NCBI RefSeq assembly: GCF_048773025.1
Contig: NC_133561.1
Location: forward strand, 34,748,001-34,812,000
Source of the DNA: Camelus bactrianus
Lineage: Eukaryota > Chordata > Mammalia > Artiodactyla > Camelidae
DNA: 64,000 nucleotides
Reading direction: 5' to 3'
Shown: positions 36,725 through 49,269 of the stretch, in pieces
Position numbering within the stretch: position 1 is the first letter of the stretch
Layout: each line of letters starts with the position of its first letter
Translations under genes and position numbers: made by a program
Notes under the pieces: generated by a model
Told to the model about the DNA's origin: nothing
Databases searched by the model: none
What the model saw: the letters and a program-made list of their open reading frames with translations, nothing else

Positions 36725-38556
36725 GAGTGGAGTTGGCAACTGAAAAGAAACTTTGTGTTCCCAACAAGATAGGTGAAGGACGGCTTTCACACACACTTAT
36801 TTCTCAGAACTGATCATGTGAAGAGACGTTCGTTCATCTAGCACCAAGGGAACTGTTTGCAGGAGAAACTTGTACATTGCTTCCTCAGTGTGTTTCCTAG
36901 TGCCGGTTGTAGTTCCTGCACTTTTCACTGTAATATAGAGTTGGGGCTAGTAACACCCCATATATATGTATGGAGTGGATTTTTCAACTGAATAGAAACT
37001 ATGGGTTCCCAACAAGCTAGATGAAGGACGGTTTTCACACACATTTATCACTCAGAACTGAGCATTTGGATAGACGTTCGTTCATCTAGCACCAAGGAAA
37101 CGGGTTGCAGGAAAAACTTGTACTCTGCTTTCTCAGTCTTTTTCCTAGTACCGGTGTGAAGTTCCTGCAGTTTTCACTGTAAAACCGAGTTGGAGCTAGT
37201 ACCTACCCATATATCTGTATGGAGTAGGGTTTGCAAGTGAAAAGAATCTTTGTGTTCCCAACAAGCTAGATTTCGGACGGCTTTCACACTCACTTATCTC
37301 TCAAATCTTAGTACGTGGAGAGACCTTCGTTCATCTAGCACAAAGGGAACGGGTTGCCGGAGAAACTTATACTCTGCTTTCTCAGTCTGTTTCCTAGTGC
37401 TGGTTTGAAGTTCCTGCACTTTTCAATGTAAAACCTAGTTGGAGCTAGTACCTCCCCATATATATGTATGGAGTTGACTTTGCAACTGAAAAGAAACTTT
37501 GTGTTTCCAAAAAGTTAGGTGAAGGACGGCTTTCACACAGATTTATCTCTCTAAACTCAGTATGTGTAGAGACGTTCATTCATTTTGCACCAAGGTAACG
37601 GGTTGCAGGAGAAACTTTTACTCTGCTTTCTCAGTCTGTTTCCTAGTGCCGGGTTGATTTTCCTGCAGTTTTCACTGTAAACCTAACTAGGAGGTAGTAC
37701 CTCCCCATATATATGTATGGAGTGGAGTTTGCAACTGAAAAGAAACTTTGTGTTCCCAACAAGCTAGATGAAGGACGGCTTTCACACAGATTTATCTCTC
37801 TAAACTGAGTATGTGTAGAGACGTTCATTCATCTTGCACCAAGGGAACGGGTTGCAGGAGAAACTTTTACTCTGCTTTCTCAGTCTTTTTCTTAGTCCCT
37901 GTTTGAAGTTGTTGCAGTTTTCACTGTAAAACCGTTTTGGAGCCTGTACCTCCCCATATAAGTTTAGCAGGGGTGTTGGCAACTGAAAAGTAACTTTGTG
38001 TTCCCAACAAGCTTGTTGAAGAAAGGCTTTCACACACAATTATTTCTCAGAACTTAGCAAGTGGACAGAAGTTCGTTCCTATAGCACCAAGGGAACGGGT
38101 TGCAGGAGAAACTTTTACTCTGCTTTCTCAGTCTGTTTCCTAGTGCCAGTTTGAATTTCCTGCAGTTTTCACTGTAAACCCAAGTAGGAGGTAGTACCAC
38201 CCCATATATATGTATGGAGTGGAGTTTGCAAATGAAAAGTAACATTGTGTTCCCAACAAGCTAGTTGAAGTTCGGCTTTCACACACACTTATCACTCAGA
38301 ACTGAGCATGTGAAGAGACTTTCGTTCATCTAGCACCAAGGGAACTGGTGGCAGGAGAAAATTTTTATCTGGTTTCTCTGTCTGTTTCCTAGTGCCGGTT
38401 TGAAGTTACTGCAGTTTTCACTGTAAAACAGTGTTGGAGCCAGTACTTCCCCATATAAATATATGCAGTGGAGTTTGCTACTGAAAAGGAACTTTGTGTT
38501 TCCAAAAAGTTAGGTGAAGGACGGCTTTCACACAGATTTATCTCTCTAAACTCAGT
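36725..38556. repeat. HOR family B, start of the second unit (copy of 33.25-35.08 kb)
   Basis: Repeats the start of the first family B unit at a constant offset of 3,475 bp. It runs through the CTCCCCGTATATATG, TTGGGGC and GATTTCGGACGGC monomers to the TATATGCAGTGG monomer near 38,460. Near 38,491-38,500 it turns into the GTTTCCAAAAAGTTAGG type, the start of a 3-monomer tandem duplication. Confidence 0.65.
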
Positions 38557-39300
38557 ATGTGTAGAGACGTTCATTCATCTTGCACCAAGGGAACGGGTTG
38601 CAGGAGGAACTTTTACTCTGCTTTCTCAGTCTTTTTCTTAGTCCCTGTTTGAAGTTGTTGCAGTTTTCACTGTAAAACCGTTTTGGAGCCTGTACCTCCC
38701 CATATAAGTTTAGCAGGGGTGTTGGCAACTGAAAAGTAACTTTGTGTTCCCAACAAGCTTGTTGAAGAAAGGCTTTCACACACAATTATTTCTCAGAACT
38801 TAGCAAGTGGACAGAAGTTCGTTCCTATAGCACCAAGGGAACGGGTTGCAGGAGAAACTTTTACTCTGCTTTCTCAGTCTGTTTCCTAGTGCCAGTTTGA
38901 ATTTCCTGCAGTTTTCTCTGTAAACCCAAGTAGGAGGTAGTACCACCCCATATATATGTATGGAGTGGAGTTTGAAAATGAAAAGTAACTTTGTGTTCCC
39001 AAAAAGCTAGTTGAAGTTCGGCTTTCACACACACTTATCTCTCAGAACTGAGCATGTGAAGAGACTTTCGTTCATCTAGCACCAAGGGAACTGGTGGCAG
39101 GAGAAAATTTTTATCTGGTTTCTCTGTCTGTTTCCTAGTGCCGGTTTGAAGTTACTGCAGTTTTCACTGTAAAACAGTGTTGGAGCCAGTACTTCCCCAT
39201 ATAAATATATGCAGTGGAGTTTGCTACTGAAAAGGAACATTGTGTTCCCAAAAAGATAGGTGAAAGAAGGCTTTCACACAGATTTATCTCTCTAAACTCA
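37800..39300. repeat. 3-monomer tandem duplication (two units of 746 bp)
   Basis: Sequence from about 37,810 to 38,540 repeats at about 38,556-39,290 with a 746-bp offset. The CAGGGGTGTTGG monomer near 37,970 recurs near 38,715, and the TATATGCAGTGG monomer near 38,460 recurs near 39,206. In the first family B unit this set occurs once. The second set ends with AAAGATAGGTGAAAGAAGG, as in the single-copy version at 35,040. Confidence 0.68.
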
Positions 39301-42300
39301 GTATGTGTAGAGACGTTCATTCATCTTGCACCAAGGTAACGGGTGCATTAGAAACTTTTACTCTGCTTTCTCAGTCTGTTTCCTACTGCCAGTGTGAAGT
39401 TCCTGCAGTTTTCACTGTAAAATCGAGTTGGAGCTAGTACCCCCCTATATATATGTATGGACTGGAATTTGCAACTGGAAAGAAACTTTGTGTTCCCAAC
39501 AAGCTTGGTGAAGTAAGGCTTTCACACACACTTATCTCTCAGAACTTAGCTAGTGAACAGACGTTCATTCATATAGCACCAAGGGAACGGGTTGAAGGAG
39601 AAACTTTTACTGTTTCTCAGTCTTTTTCTTATTCCCTGTTTGAAGTTGCTGTAGTTTTCACTGTAAAACAGATTTGGAGCTTGTACCTCCCCATATAACT
39701 TTATGGAGTGGAGTTGGCAACTGAAAAGATACTTTGTGTTCCCAACAAGCTTGGTGAAGAAAGGCTTTCACACACAATTATCTCTCAGAAATTAGCAAGT
39801 GGACAGACGTTCGTTCATATAGCACGGAAGGGAACGGTTTGCAGCAGAATCTTTTACTCTGCATTCTCAGTCTGTTTCGTAGTGCCAGTGTGAAGTTCCT
39901 GCATTTTTCACTGTAAAACCGTGTTGGAGCTTGTACCACCCCATATATATGTATGCAGTGGAGTTTGCATCTGAAAAGAAACTTTGTGTTCCCAACAATC
40001 TAGGTGAAGGACGGCTTTCACACACATTTATCTCTCAGAACTGAGCATGTGGAGAGGCTTCGTTCATCTAAAACCAAGGGAAAGGTTTGCAGAGAAACTT
40101 TTACTCTGCTTTCTCAGTCTGTTTCCTAATGCCGGTTTGTAGTTCCTGCACTTTTCCCTGTAATATTGAGTTGGGGCTAGTAACACCCCATATATATGTA
40201 TGGAGTGGAGTTTTCAACTGAATAGAAACTATGGGTTCCCAACAAGCTAAATGAAGGACGGCTTTCACACACATATATCACTCAGAACTGAGCATTTGGA
40301 GAGACGTTCGTTCATCTAGCACCAAGGGAACGGGTTGCAGGAAAAACTTGTACTCTGCTTTCTCAGTCTTTTTCCTAGTACCGGTGTGAAGTTCCTGCAG
40401 TTTTCACTGTAAAAATGAGTTGGAGCTAGTACCTAACCATATATATGTATGGATTGGAGTTTGCAACTGAAAAGAAACTTTGTGTTCCCAACAAGCTAGT
40501 TGAAGAATGGCTTTCACACCCATTTATCTCTCTAAATTCAGTATGTGAAGAGACGTTCGTTCAACTAGCACCAATGTAACGGTTTGCAGTAGAAACTTTT
40601 ACTCTTATTTCTCAGTCTGTTTCTTACTCCCTGTTTGAATTTCCTGCAGTTTTCACTGTAAAACCGAGTTGGAGCTTGTACCTCCCCATATATATGTATG
40701 GAGTGGAGTTTGCAAGTGAAAAGAAACATTGTGTTCCCTACAAGCTAGGTGAAGGACGGCTTTAACCCTCACATATCACTCAGAACTGAGCATGTGGAGA
40801 GACATTCGTTCAGCTAGCAAAAATGGAACGGTTTGCAGGAGAAACTTATTCTCTGCTTTCTCAGTCTGTTTCCAAGTACCGGTGTGAAGTTCCGGCAGTT
40901 TTCACTGTAAAAATTAGTTGGAGCTTGTACCTCCACATATATATGTATGGATTGGGATTTGCAACTGAAAAGAAACTTTGTGTTCCCAACCAGCTAGTTG
41001 AAGAATGTCTTTCACACCCAGTTATCTCTCTAAACTCAGTATGTGGAGAGACGTTCATTCAGCTAGCACAAAGGGAACGGGTTTCAGGAGAAACTTTTAC
41101 TGTTTCTCAGTCTTTTTCTTATTCCCTGTTTGAAGTTGCTGCAGTTTTCACTGTAAAATAGATTTGGAGCTTGTACCTCCCCATATAACTTTATGGAGTG
41201 GAGTTGGCAACTGAAAAGATACTTTGTGTTCCCAACAAGCTTGGTGAAGAAAGGCTTTCTCACACAATTATCTCTCAGAACTTAGCAAGTGGACAGAAGT
41301 TCGTTCCTATAGCACCAAGGGAACGGGTTGCAGGAGAAACTTTTACTCTGCTTTCTCAGTCTGTTTCCTAGTGCCAGTTTGAATTTCCTGCAGTTTTCTC
41401 TGTAAACCCAAGTAGGAGGTAGTACCACCCCATATATATGTATGGAGTGGAGTTTGCAAATGAAAAGTAACTTTGTGTTCCCAACAAGCTAGTTGAAGAT
41501 CGGCTTTCACACACACTTATCTCTCAGAACTGAGCATGTGAAGAGACTTTCGTTCATCTAGCACCAAGGGAACTGGTGGCAGGAGAAAATTTTTATCTGG
41601 TTTCTCTGTCTGTTTCCTAGTGCCGGTTTGAAGTTACTGCAGTTTTCACTGTAAAACAGTGTTGGAGCCAGTACTTCCCCATATAAATATATGCAGTGGA
41701 GTTTGCTACTGAAAAGGAACTTTGTGTTCCCAAAAAGATAGGTGAAAGAAGGCTTTCACACAGATTTATCTCTCTAAACTCAGTATGTGTAGAGACGTTC
41801 ATTCATCTTGCACCAAGGTAACGGGTGCATTAGAAACTTTTACTCTGCTTTCTCAGTCTGTTTCCTACTGCCAGTGTGAAGTTCCTGCAGTTTTCACTCT
41901 AAAACCGAGTTGGAGCTAGTACCCCCCTATATATATGTATGGACTGGAATTTGCAACTGGAAAGAACTTTGTGTTCCCAACAAGCTTGGTGAAGTAAGGC
42001 TTTCACACACACTTATCTCTCAGAACTTAGCTAGTGAACAGACGTTCATTCATATAGCACCAAGGGAACGGGTTGAAGGAGAAACTTTTACTGTTTCTCA
42101 GTCTTTTTCTTATTCCCTGTTTGAAGTTGCTGCAGTTTTCACTGTAAAACAGATTTGGAGCTTGTACCTCCCCATATAACTTTATGGAGTGGAGTTGGCA
42201 ACTGAAAAGATACTATGTGTTCCCAACAAGCTTGGTGAAGAAAGGCTTTCACACACAATTATCTTTCAGAACTTAGCAAGTGGACAGACGTTCGTTCATA

Positions 42301-44028
42301 TAGCACGAAGGGAACGGTTTGCAGCAGAATCTTTTACTCTGCATTCTCAGTCTGTTTCGTAGTGCCAGTGTGAAGTTCCTGCATTTTTCACTGTAAAACC
42401 GTGTTGGAGCTTGTACCACCCCATATATATGTATGCAGTGGAGTTTGAATCTGAAAAGAAACTTTGTGTTCCCAACAATCTAGGTGAAGGACGGCTTTCA
42501 CACACATTTATCTCTCAGAACTGAGCATGTGGAGAGGATTCGTTCATCTAAAACCAAGGGAACGGTTTGCAGAGAAACTTTTACTCTGCTTTCTCAGTCT
42601 GTTTCCTAATGCCGGTTTGTAGTTCCTGCAATTTTCCCTGTAATATTGAGTTGGGGCTAGTAACACCCCATATATATGTATGGAGTGGAGTTGGCAACTG
42701 AAAAGAAACTTTCTGTTCCCAACAATCTAGGTGAAGGACGGCTTTCACACACATTTATCTCTCAGAACTGAGCATGTGGAGAGATGTTCATTCATCTAGC
42801 ACCAAGGGAACGTTTTGAAGGAGAAACTTTAACCGTGCTTTCTCAGTCTGTTTCCTGGTGGTGGTGTGAATTTCCTGCAGTTTTCACTGTAAAAATGATT
42901 TGGAGCTAGTACCTCCCCATATATATCTATGGAGTGGAATTTGCAACTGAAAAGAAACTTTGTGTTCCCAACAAGATAGGTGAATGACGGCTTTAACACA
43001 CACATATCTCTGAACTGATTATGTGGAGAGACATTCGTTCAGCTAGCAAAAATTGAATTGTTTCCAGGAGAAACTTTTACTCTGCTTTCTCAGTCTGTTT
43101 CCTAGTGCCGGTTTGTCGTTCCTGCACTTTTCACTGTAATATTGATTTGGGGCTAGTAACACCCCATATATATGTATGGAGTGGATTTTTCAACTGAATA
43201 GAAACTAAGGGGTTCCCAACAAGCTAGATGAAGGACGGTTTTCACACCCATTTATCACTCAGAACTGAGCATTTGGATAGACGTTCGTTCATCTAGCACC
43301 AAGGAAACGGGTAGCAGGAGAAACTTTTACTATGCTTTCTCAGTCTGTTTCTTAGTGCTGTTTGAAGTTCCTGCAGTTTTCACTGTAAAACCGTGTTGGA
43401 GCTAGTACCTCCCCATATATATGTATGGAGTGGAGTTTGCAACTGAAGCGAAACTTTGTGTTTCCAACAAGCTAGGTGAAGGACAGCTTTCACAAAAACA
43501 TATCTCTCAAAACTGAGCATGTGGAGAGACGTTCGTTCATTTAGCACCAAGGGAACTTGTGGCAGGGAAACTTTTAATCTGGTTTCTCAGTCTGTTTCCT
43601 AGTGGCGGTTTGAAGTTCCTGCAGGTTTCACTGTAAAACTGAGTTGGAGCTTGTAACTCCCCGTATATATGTATGGAGTGGAGTTTGCAGCTGAAAAGAA
43701 ACTTTGTGTTCTCAACAATATAGATGAGGGACGGCTTTGACACACACTTACCTCTCAAACATCAGTACGTGGAGAGACGTTCGTTCATCTATCACCAGAG
43801 GAACGGGTTGCAGGAGAAACTTTTACTATGCTTTCTCAGTCTGTTTCCTAGTGCTGGGTTGATTTTCCTGCAGTTTTCACTGTAAACCCAACTAGGAGGT
43901 AGTACCTCCCCATATATATGTAAGGGGTGGAGTTTGCAACTGAAAAGAAACTTTGTGTTCCCAACAAGCTAGATGAAGGACGGCTTTCACACAGATTTAT
44001 CTCTCTAAACTGAGTATGTGTAGAGAAG
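38570..44028. repeat. HOR family B, 22-monomer unit (5,459 bp), first copy
   Basis: Matches 44,029 onward at a constant offset of 5,459 bp. Examples are the CAAGGTAACGGGTGCATTAG variant, the GCACGGAAGGG variant, the AGAAACATTGTGTTCCCTAC monomer and the CTAGCAAAAATTGAATTG monomer. Inside it, 38,815-40,200 is duplicated at 41,297-42,682 (offset 2,482 bp, 10 monomers). One monomer present in the second copy is missing at about 43,077-43,119. From about 43,311 to 43,840 it instead matches the start of family C at offset 6,205. Confidence 0.7.
41297..42682. repeat. Copy of 38,815-40,200 (offset 2,482 bp, 10 monomers)
   Basis: The stretch repeats the GAAGTTCGTTCCTATAGCACC, GATCGGC or TTCGGC, TATATGCAGTGG, GGGTGCATTAG, GACTGGAATTTGC and GCATCTG or GAATCTG monomers of the upstream segment in the same order. 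It leaves the template in the CATATATATGTATGGAG region at 42,670-42,693. There a TTGGGGC-type left part continues as GGAGTTGGCAACTG instead of the usual GGAGTTTTCAACTG. The same arrangement is present at 46.75-48.15 kb in the next copy. Confidence 0.66.
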
Positions 44029-47000
44029 TTCATTCATCTTGCACCAAGGGAACGGGTTGCAGGAGAAACTTTTACTCTGCTTTCTCAGTCTTTTTCTTAG
44101 TCCCTGTTTGAAGTTGTTGCAGTTTTCACTGTAAAACCGTTTTGGAGCCTGTACCTCCCCATATAAGTTTAGCAGGGGTGTTGGCAACTGAAAAGTAACT
44201 TTGTGTTCCCAACAAGCTTGTTGAAGAAAGGCTTTCACACACAATTATTTCTCAGAACTTAGCAAGTGGACAGAAGTTCGTTCCTATAGCACCAAGGGAA
44301 CGGGTTGCAGGAGAAACTTTTACTCTGCTTTCTCAGTCTGTTTCCTAGTGCCAGTTTGAATTTCCTGCAGTTTTCACTGTAAACCCAAGTAGGAGGTAGT
44401 ACCACCCCATATATATGTATGGAGTGGAGTTTGCAAATGAAAAGTAACTTTGTGTTCCCAACAAGCTAGTTGAAGTTCGGCTTTCACACACACTTATCTC
44501 TCAGAACTGAGCATGTGAAGAGACTTTCGTTCATCTAGCACCAAAGGAACTGGTGGCAGGAGAAAATTTTTATCTGGTTTCTCTGTCTGTTTCCTAGTGC
44601 CGGTTTGAAGTTACTGCAGTTTTCACTGTAAAACAGTGTTGGAGCCAGTACTTCCCCATATAAATATATGCAGTGGAGTTTGCTACTGAAAAGGAACTTT
44701 GTGTTCCCAAAAAGATAGGTGAAAGAAGGCTTTCACACAGATTTATCTCTCTAAACTCAGTATGTGTAGAGACGTTCATTCATCTTGCACCAAGGTAACG
44801 GGTGCATTAGAAACTTTTACTCTGCTTTCTCAGTCTGTTTCCTACTGCCAGTGTGAAGTTCCTGCAGTTTTCACTGTAAAACTGAGTTGGAGCTAGTACC
44901 CCCCTATATATATGTATGGACTGGAATTTGCAACTGGAAAGAAACTTTGTGTTCCCAACAAGCTTGGTGAAGTAAGGCTTTCACACACACTTATCTCTCA
45001 GAACTTAGCTAGTGAACAGACGTTCATTCATATAGCACCAAGGGAACGGGTTGAAGGAGAAACATTTACTGTTTCTCAGTCTTTTTCTTATTCCCTGTTT
45101 GAAGTTGCTGTAGTTTTCACTGTAAAACAGATTTGGAGCTTGTACCTCCCCATATAACTTTATTGAGTGGAGTTGGCAACTGAAAAGATACTTTGTGTTC
45201 CCAACAAGCTTGGTGAAGGAAGGCTTTCACACACAATTATCTCTCAGAAATTAGCAAGTGGACAGACGTTCGTTCATATAGCACGGAAGGGAACGGTTTG
45301 CAGCAGAATCTTTTACTCTGCATTCTCAGTCTGTTTCGTAGTGCCAGTGTGAAGTTCCTGCATTTTTCACTGTAAAACCGTGTTGGAGCTTGTACCACCC
45401 CATATATATGTAAGCAGTGGAGTTTGCATCTGAAAAGAAACTTTGTGTTCCCAACAATCTAGGTGAAGGACGGCTTTCACACACATTTATCTCTCAGAAT
45501 TGAGCATGTGGAGAGGCTTCGTTCATCTAAAACCAAGGGAAAGGTTTGCAGAGAAACTTTTACTCTGCTTTCTCAGTCTGTTTCCTAATGCCGGTTTGTA
45601 GTTCCTGCACTTTTCCCTGTAATATTGAGTTGGGGCTAGTAACACCCCATATATATGTATGGAGTGGAGTTTTCAACTGAATAGAAACTATGGGTTCCCA
45701 ACAAGCTAGATGAAGGACGGCTTTCACACACATTTATCACTCAGAACTGAGCATTTGGAGAGACGTTCGTTCATCTAGCACCAAGGGAACGGGTTGCAGG
45801 AAAAACTTGTACTCTGCTTTCTCAGTCTTTTTCCTAGTACCGGTGTGAAGTTCCTGCAGTTTTCACTGTAAAAATGAGTTGGAGCCAGTACCTAACCATA
45901 TATATGTATGGATTGGAGTTTGCAACTGAAAAGAAACTTTGTGTTCCCAACAAGCTAGTTGAAGAATGGCTTTCACACCCATTTATCTCTCTAAATTCAG
46001 TATGTGAAGAGACGTTCGTTCAACTAGCACCAATGGAACGGTTTGCAGGAGAAACTTTTACTCTTATTTCTCAGACTGTTACTTACTCCCTGTTTGAATT
46101 TCCTGCAGTTTTCACTGTAAAACCGAGTTGGAGCTTGTACCTCCCCATATATATGTATGGAGTGGAGTTTGCAAGTGAAAAGAAACATTGTGTTCCCTAC
46201 AAGCTAGGTGAAGGACGGCTTTAACCCTCACATATCACTCAGAACTGAGCATGTGGAGAGACATTCGTTCAGCTAGCAAAAATGGAACGGTTTGCAGGAG
46301 AAACTTATTCTCTGCTTTCTCAGTCTGTTTCCTAGTACCGGTGTGAAGTTCCGGCAGTTTTCACTGTAAAAATTAGTTGGAGCTTGTACCTCCACATATA
46401 TATGTATGGATTGGGATTTGCAACTGAAAAGAAACTTTGTGTTCCCAACCAGCTAGTTGAAGAATGTCTTTCACACCCATTTATCTCTCTAAACTCAGTA
46501 TGTGGAGAGACGTTCATTCAGCTAGCACAAAGGGAACGGGTTTCAGGAGAATCTTTTACTGTTTCTCAGTCTTTTTCTTATTCCCTCTTTGAAGTTGCTG
46601 CAGTTTTCACTGTAAAATAGATTTGGAGCTTGTACCTCCCCATATAACTTTATGGAGTGGAGTTGGCAACTGAAAAGATACTTTGTGTTCCCAACAAGCT
46701 TGGTGAAGAAAGGCTTTCACACACAATTATCTCTCAGAACTTAGCAAGTGGACAGAAGTTCGTTCCTATAGCACCAAGGGAACGGGTTGCAGGAGAAACT
46801 TTTACTCTGCTTTCTCAGTCTGTTTCCTAGTGCCAGTTTGAATTTCCTGCAGTTTTCTCTGTAAACCCTAGTAGGAGGTAGTACCACCCCATATATATGT
46901 AAGGAGTGGAGTTTGCAAATGAAAAGTAACTTTGTGTTCCCAACAAGCTAGTTGAAGATCGGCTTTCACACACACTTATCTCTCAGAACTGAGCATGTGA

Positions 47001-49269
47001 AGAGACTTTCGTTCATCTAGCACCAAGGGAACTGGTGGCAGGAGAAAATTTTTATCTGGTTTCTCTGTCTGTTTCCTAGTCCCGGTTTGAAGTTACTGCA
47101 GTTTTCACTGTAAAACAGTGTTGGAGCCAGTACTTCCCCATATAAATATATGCAGTGGAGTTTGCTACTGAAAAGGAACTTTGTGTTCCCAAAAAGATAG
47201 GTGAAAGAAGGCTTTCACACAGATTTATCTCTCTAAACTCAGTATGTGTAGAGACGTTCATTCATCTTGCACCAAGGTAACGGGTGCATTAGAAACTTTT
47301 ACTCTGCTTTCTTAGTCTGTTTCCTACTGCCAGTGTGAAGTTCCTGCAGTTTTCACTCTAAAACCGAGTTGGAGCTAGTACCCCCCTATATATATGTATG
47401 GACTGGAATTTGCAACTGGAAAGAACTTTGTGTTCCCAACAAGCTTGGTGAAGTAAGGCTTTCACACACACTTATCTCTCAGAACTTAGCTAGTGAACAG
47501 ACGTTCATTCATATAGCACCAAGGGAACGGGTTGAAGGAGAAACTTTTACTGTTTCTCAGTCTTTTTCTTATTCCCTGTTTGAAGTTGCTGCAGTTTTCA
47601 CTGTAAAACAGATTTGGAGCTTGTACCTCCCCATATAACTTTATGGAGTGGAGTTGGCAACTGAAAAGATACTTTGTGTTCCCAACAAGCTTGGTGAAGA
47701 AAGGCTTTCACACACAATTATCTTTCAGAACTTAGCAAGTGGACAGACGTTCGTTCATATAGCACGAAGGGAACGGTTTGCAGCAGAATCTTTTACTCTG
47801 CATTCTCAGTCTGTTTCGTAGTGCCAGTGTGAAGTTCCTGCATTTTTCACTGTAAAACCGTGTTGGAGCTTGTACCACCCCATATATATGTATGCAGTGG
47901 AGTTTGCATCTGAAAAGAAACTTTGTGTTCCCAACAATCTAGGTGAAGGACGGCTTTCACACACATTTATCTCTCAGAACTGAGCATGTGGAGAGGATTC
48001 GTTCATCTAAAACCAAGGGAACGGTTTGCAGAGAAACTTTTACTCTGCTTTCACAGTCTGTTTCCTAATGCCGGTTTGTAGTTCCTGCAATTTTCCCTGT
48101 AATATTGAGTTGGGGCTAGTAACACCCCATATATATGTATGGAGTGGAGTTGGCAACTGAAAAGAAACTTTCTGTTCCCAACAATCTAGGTGAAGGACGG
48201 CTTTCACACACATTTATCTCTCAGAACTGAGCATGTGGAGAGATGTTCATTCATCTAGCACCAAGGGAACGTTATGAAGGAGAAACTTTAACACTGCTTT
48301 CTCAGTCTGTTTCCTGGTGCTGGTGTGAATTTCCTGCAGTTTTCACTGTAAAAATGATTTGGAGCTAGTACCTCCCCATATATATCTATGGAGTGGAATT
48401 TGCAACTGAAAAGAAACTTTGTGTTCCCAACAAGATAGGTGAATGACGGCTTTAACACACACATATCTCTGAACTGATTATGTGGAGAGACATTCGTTCA
48501 GCTAGCAAAAATTGAATTGTTTCCAGGAGAAACTTTTACTCTGCTTTCTCAGTCTGTTTCCTAGTGCCGGTTTGATGTTCCTGCAGTTTTCACTGTAAAA
48601 CCGTGTTGGAGCTAGTAACTCCCCGTATATATGTATGGAGTGGAGTTGGCAACTGAAAAGAAACTTTGTGTTCCCAACAAGATAGGTGAAGGACGGCTTT
48701 CACACACACTTATTTCACAGAACTGATCATGTGAAGAGACGTTCGTTCATCTAGCACCAAGGGAACTGTTTGCAGGAGAAACTTGTACTCTGCTTTCTCA
48801 GTGTGTTTCCTAGTGCCGGTTTGTCGTTCCTGCACTTTTCACTGTAATATTGAGTTGGGGCTAGTAACACCCCATATATATGTATGGAGTGGATTTTTCA
48901 ACTGAATAGAAACTAAGGGGTTCCCAACAAGCTAGATGAAGGACGGTTTTCACACACATTTATCACTCAGAACTGAGCATTTGGATAGACGTTCGTTCAT
49001 CTAGCACCAAGGAAACGGGTTGCAGGAAAAACTTGTACTCTGCTTTCTCAGTCTTTTTCCTAGTACCGGTGTGAAGATCCTGCAGTTTTCACTGTAAACC
49101 GAGTTGGAGCTAGTACCTACACATATATCTGTATGGAGTAGGGTTTGCAACTGAAAAGAATCTTTGTGTTCCCAACAAGCTAGATGAAGAACAGCTTTCA
49201 CACACAATTATTTCTCAGAACTGATCATGTGAAGAGACTTTCGTTCATCTAGCACCAATGGAACGGTTT
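44029..49269. repeat. HOR family B, second copy of the ~22-monomer unit
   Basis: Follows the first copy at offset 5,459 bp up to about 48,569, with few differences by eye, including the internal 10-monomer duplication (39,135 and 41,617 correspond to 44,594 and 47,076). From 48,570 it holds the monomer missing from the first copy (CTCCCCGTATATATG, then GATCATGTG). The TTGGGGC monomer at about 48,860 follows, and the copy runs into family C at about 49,270. Confidence 0.7.
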
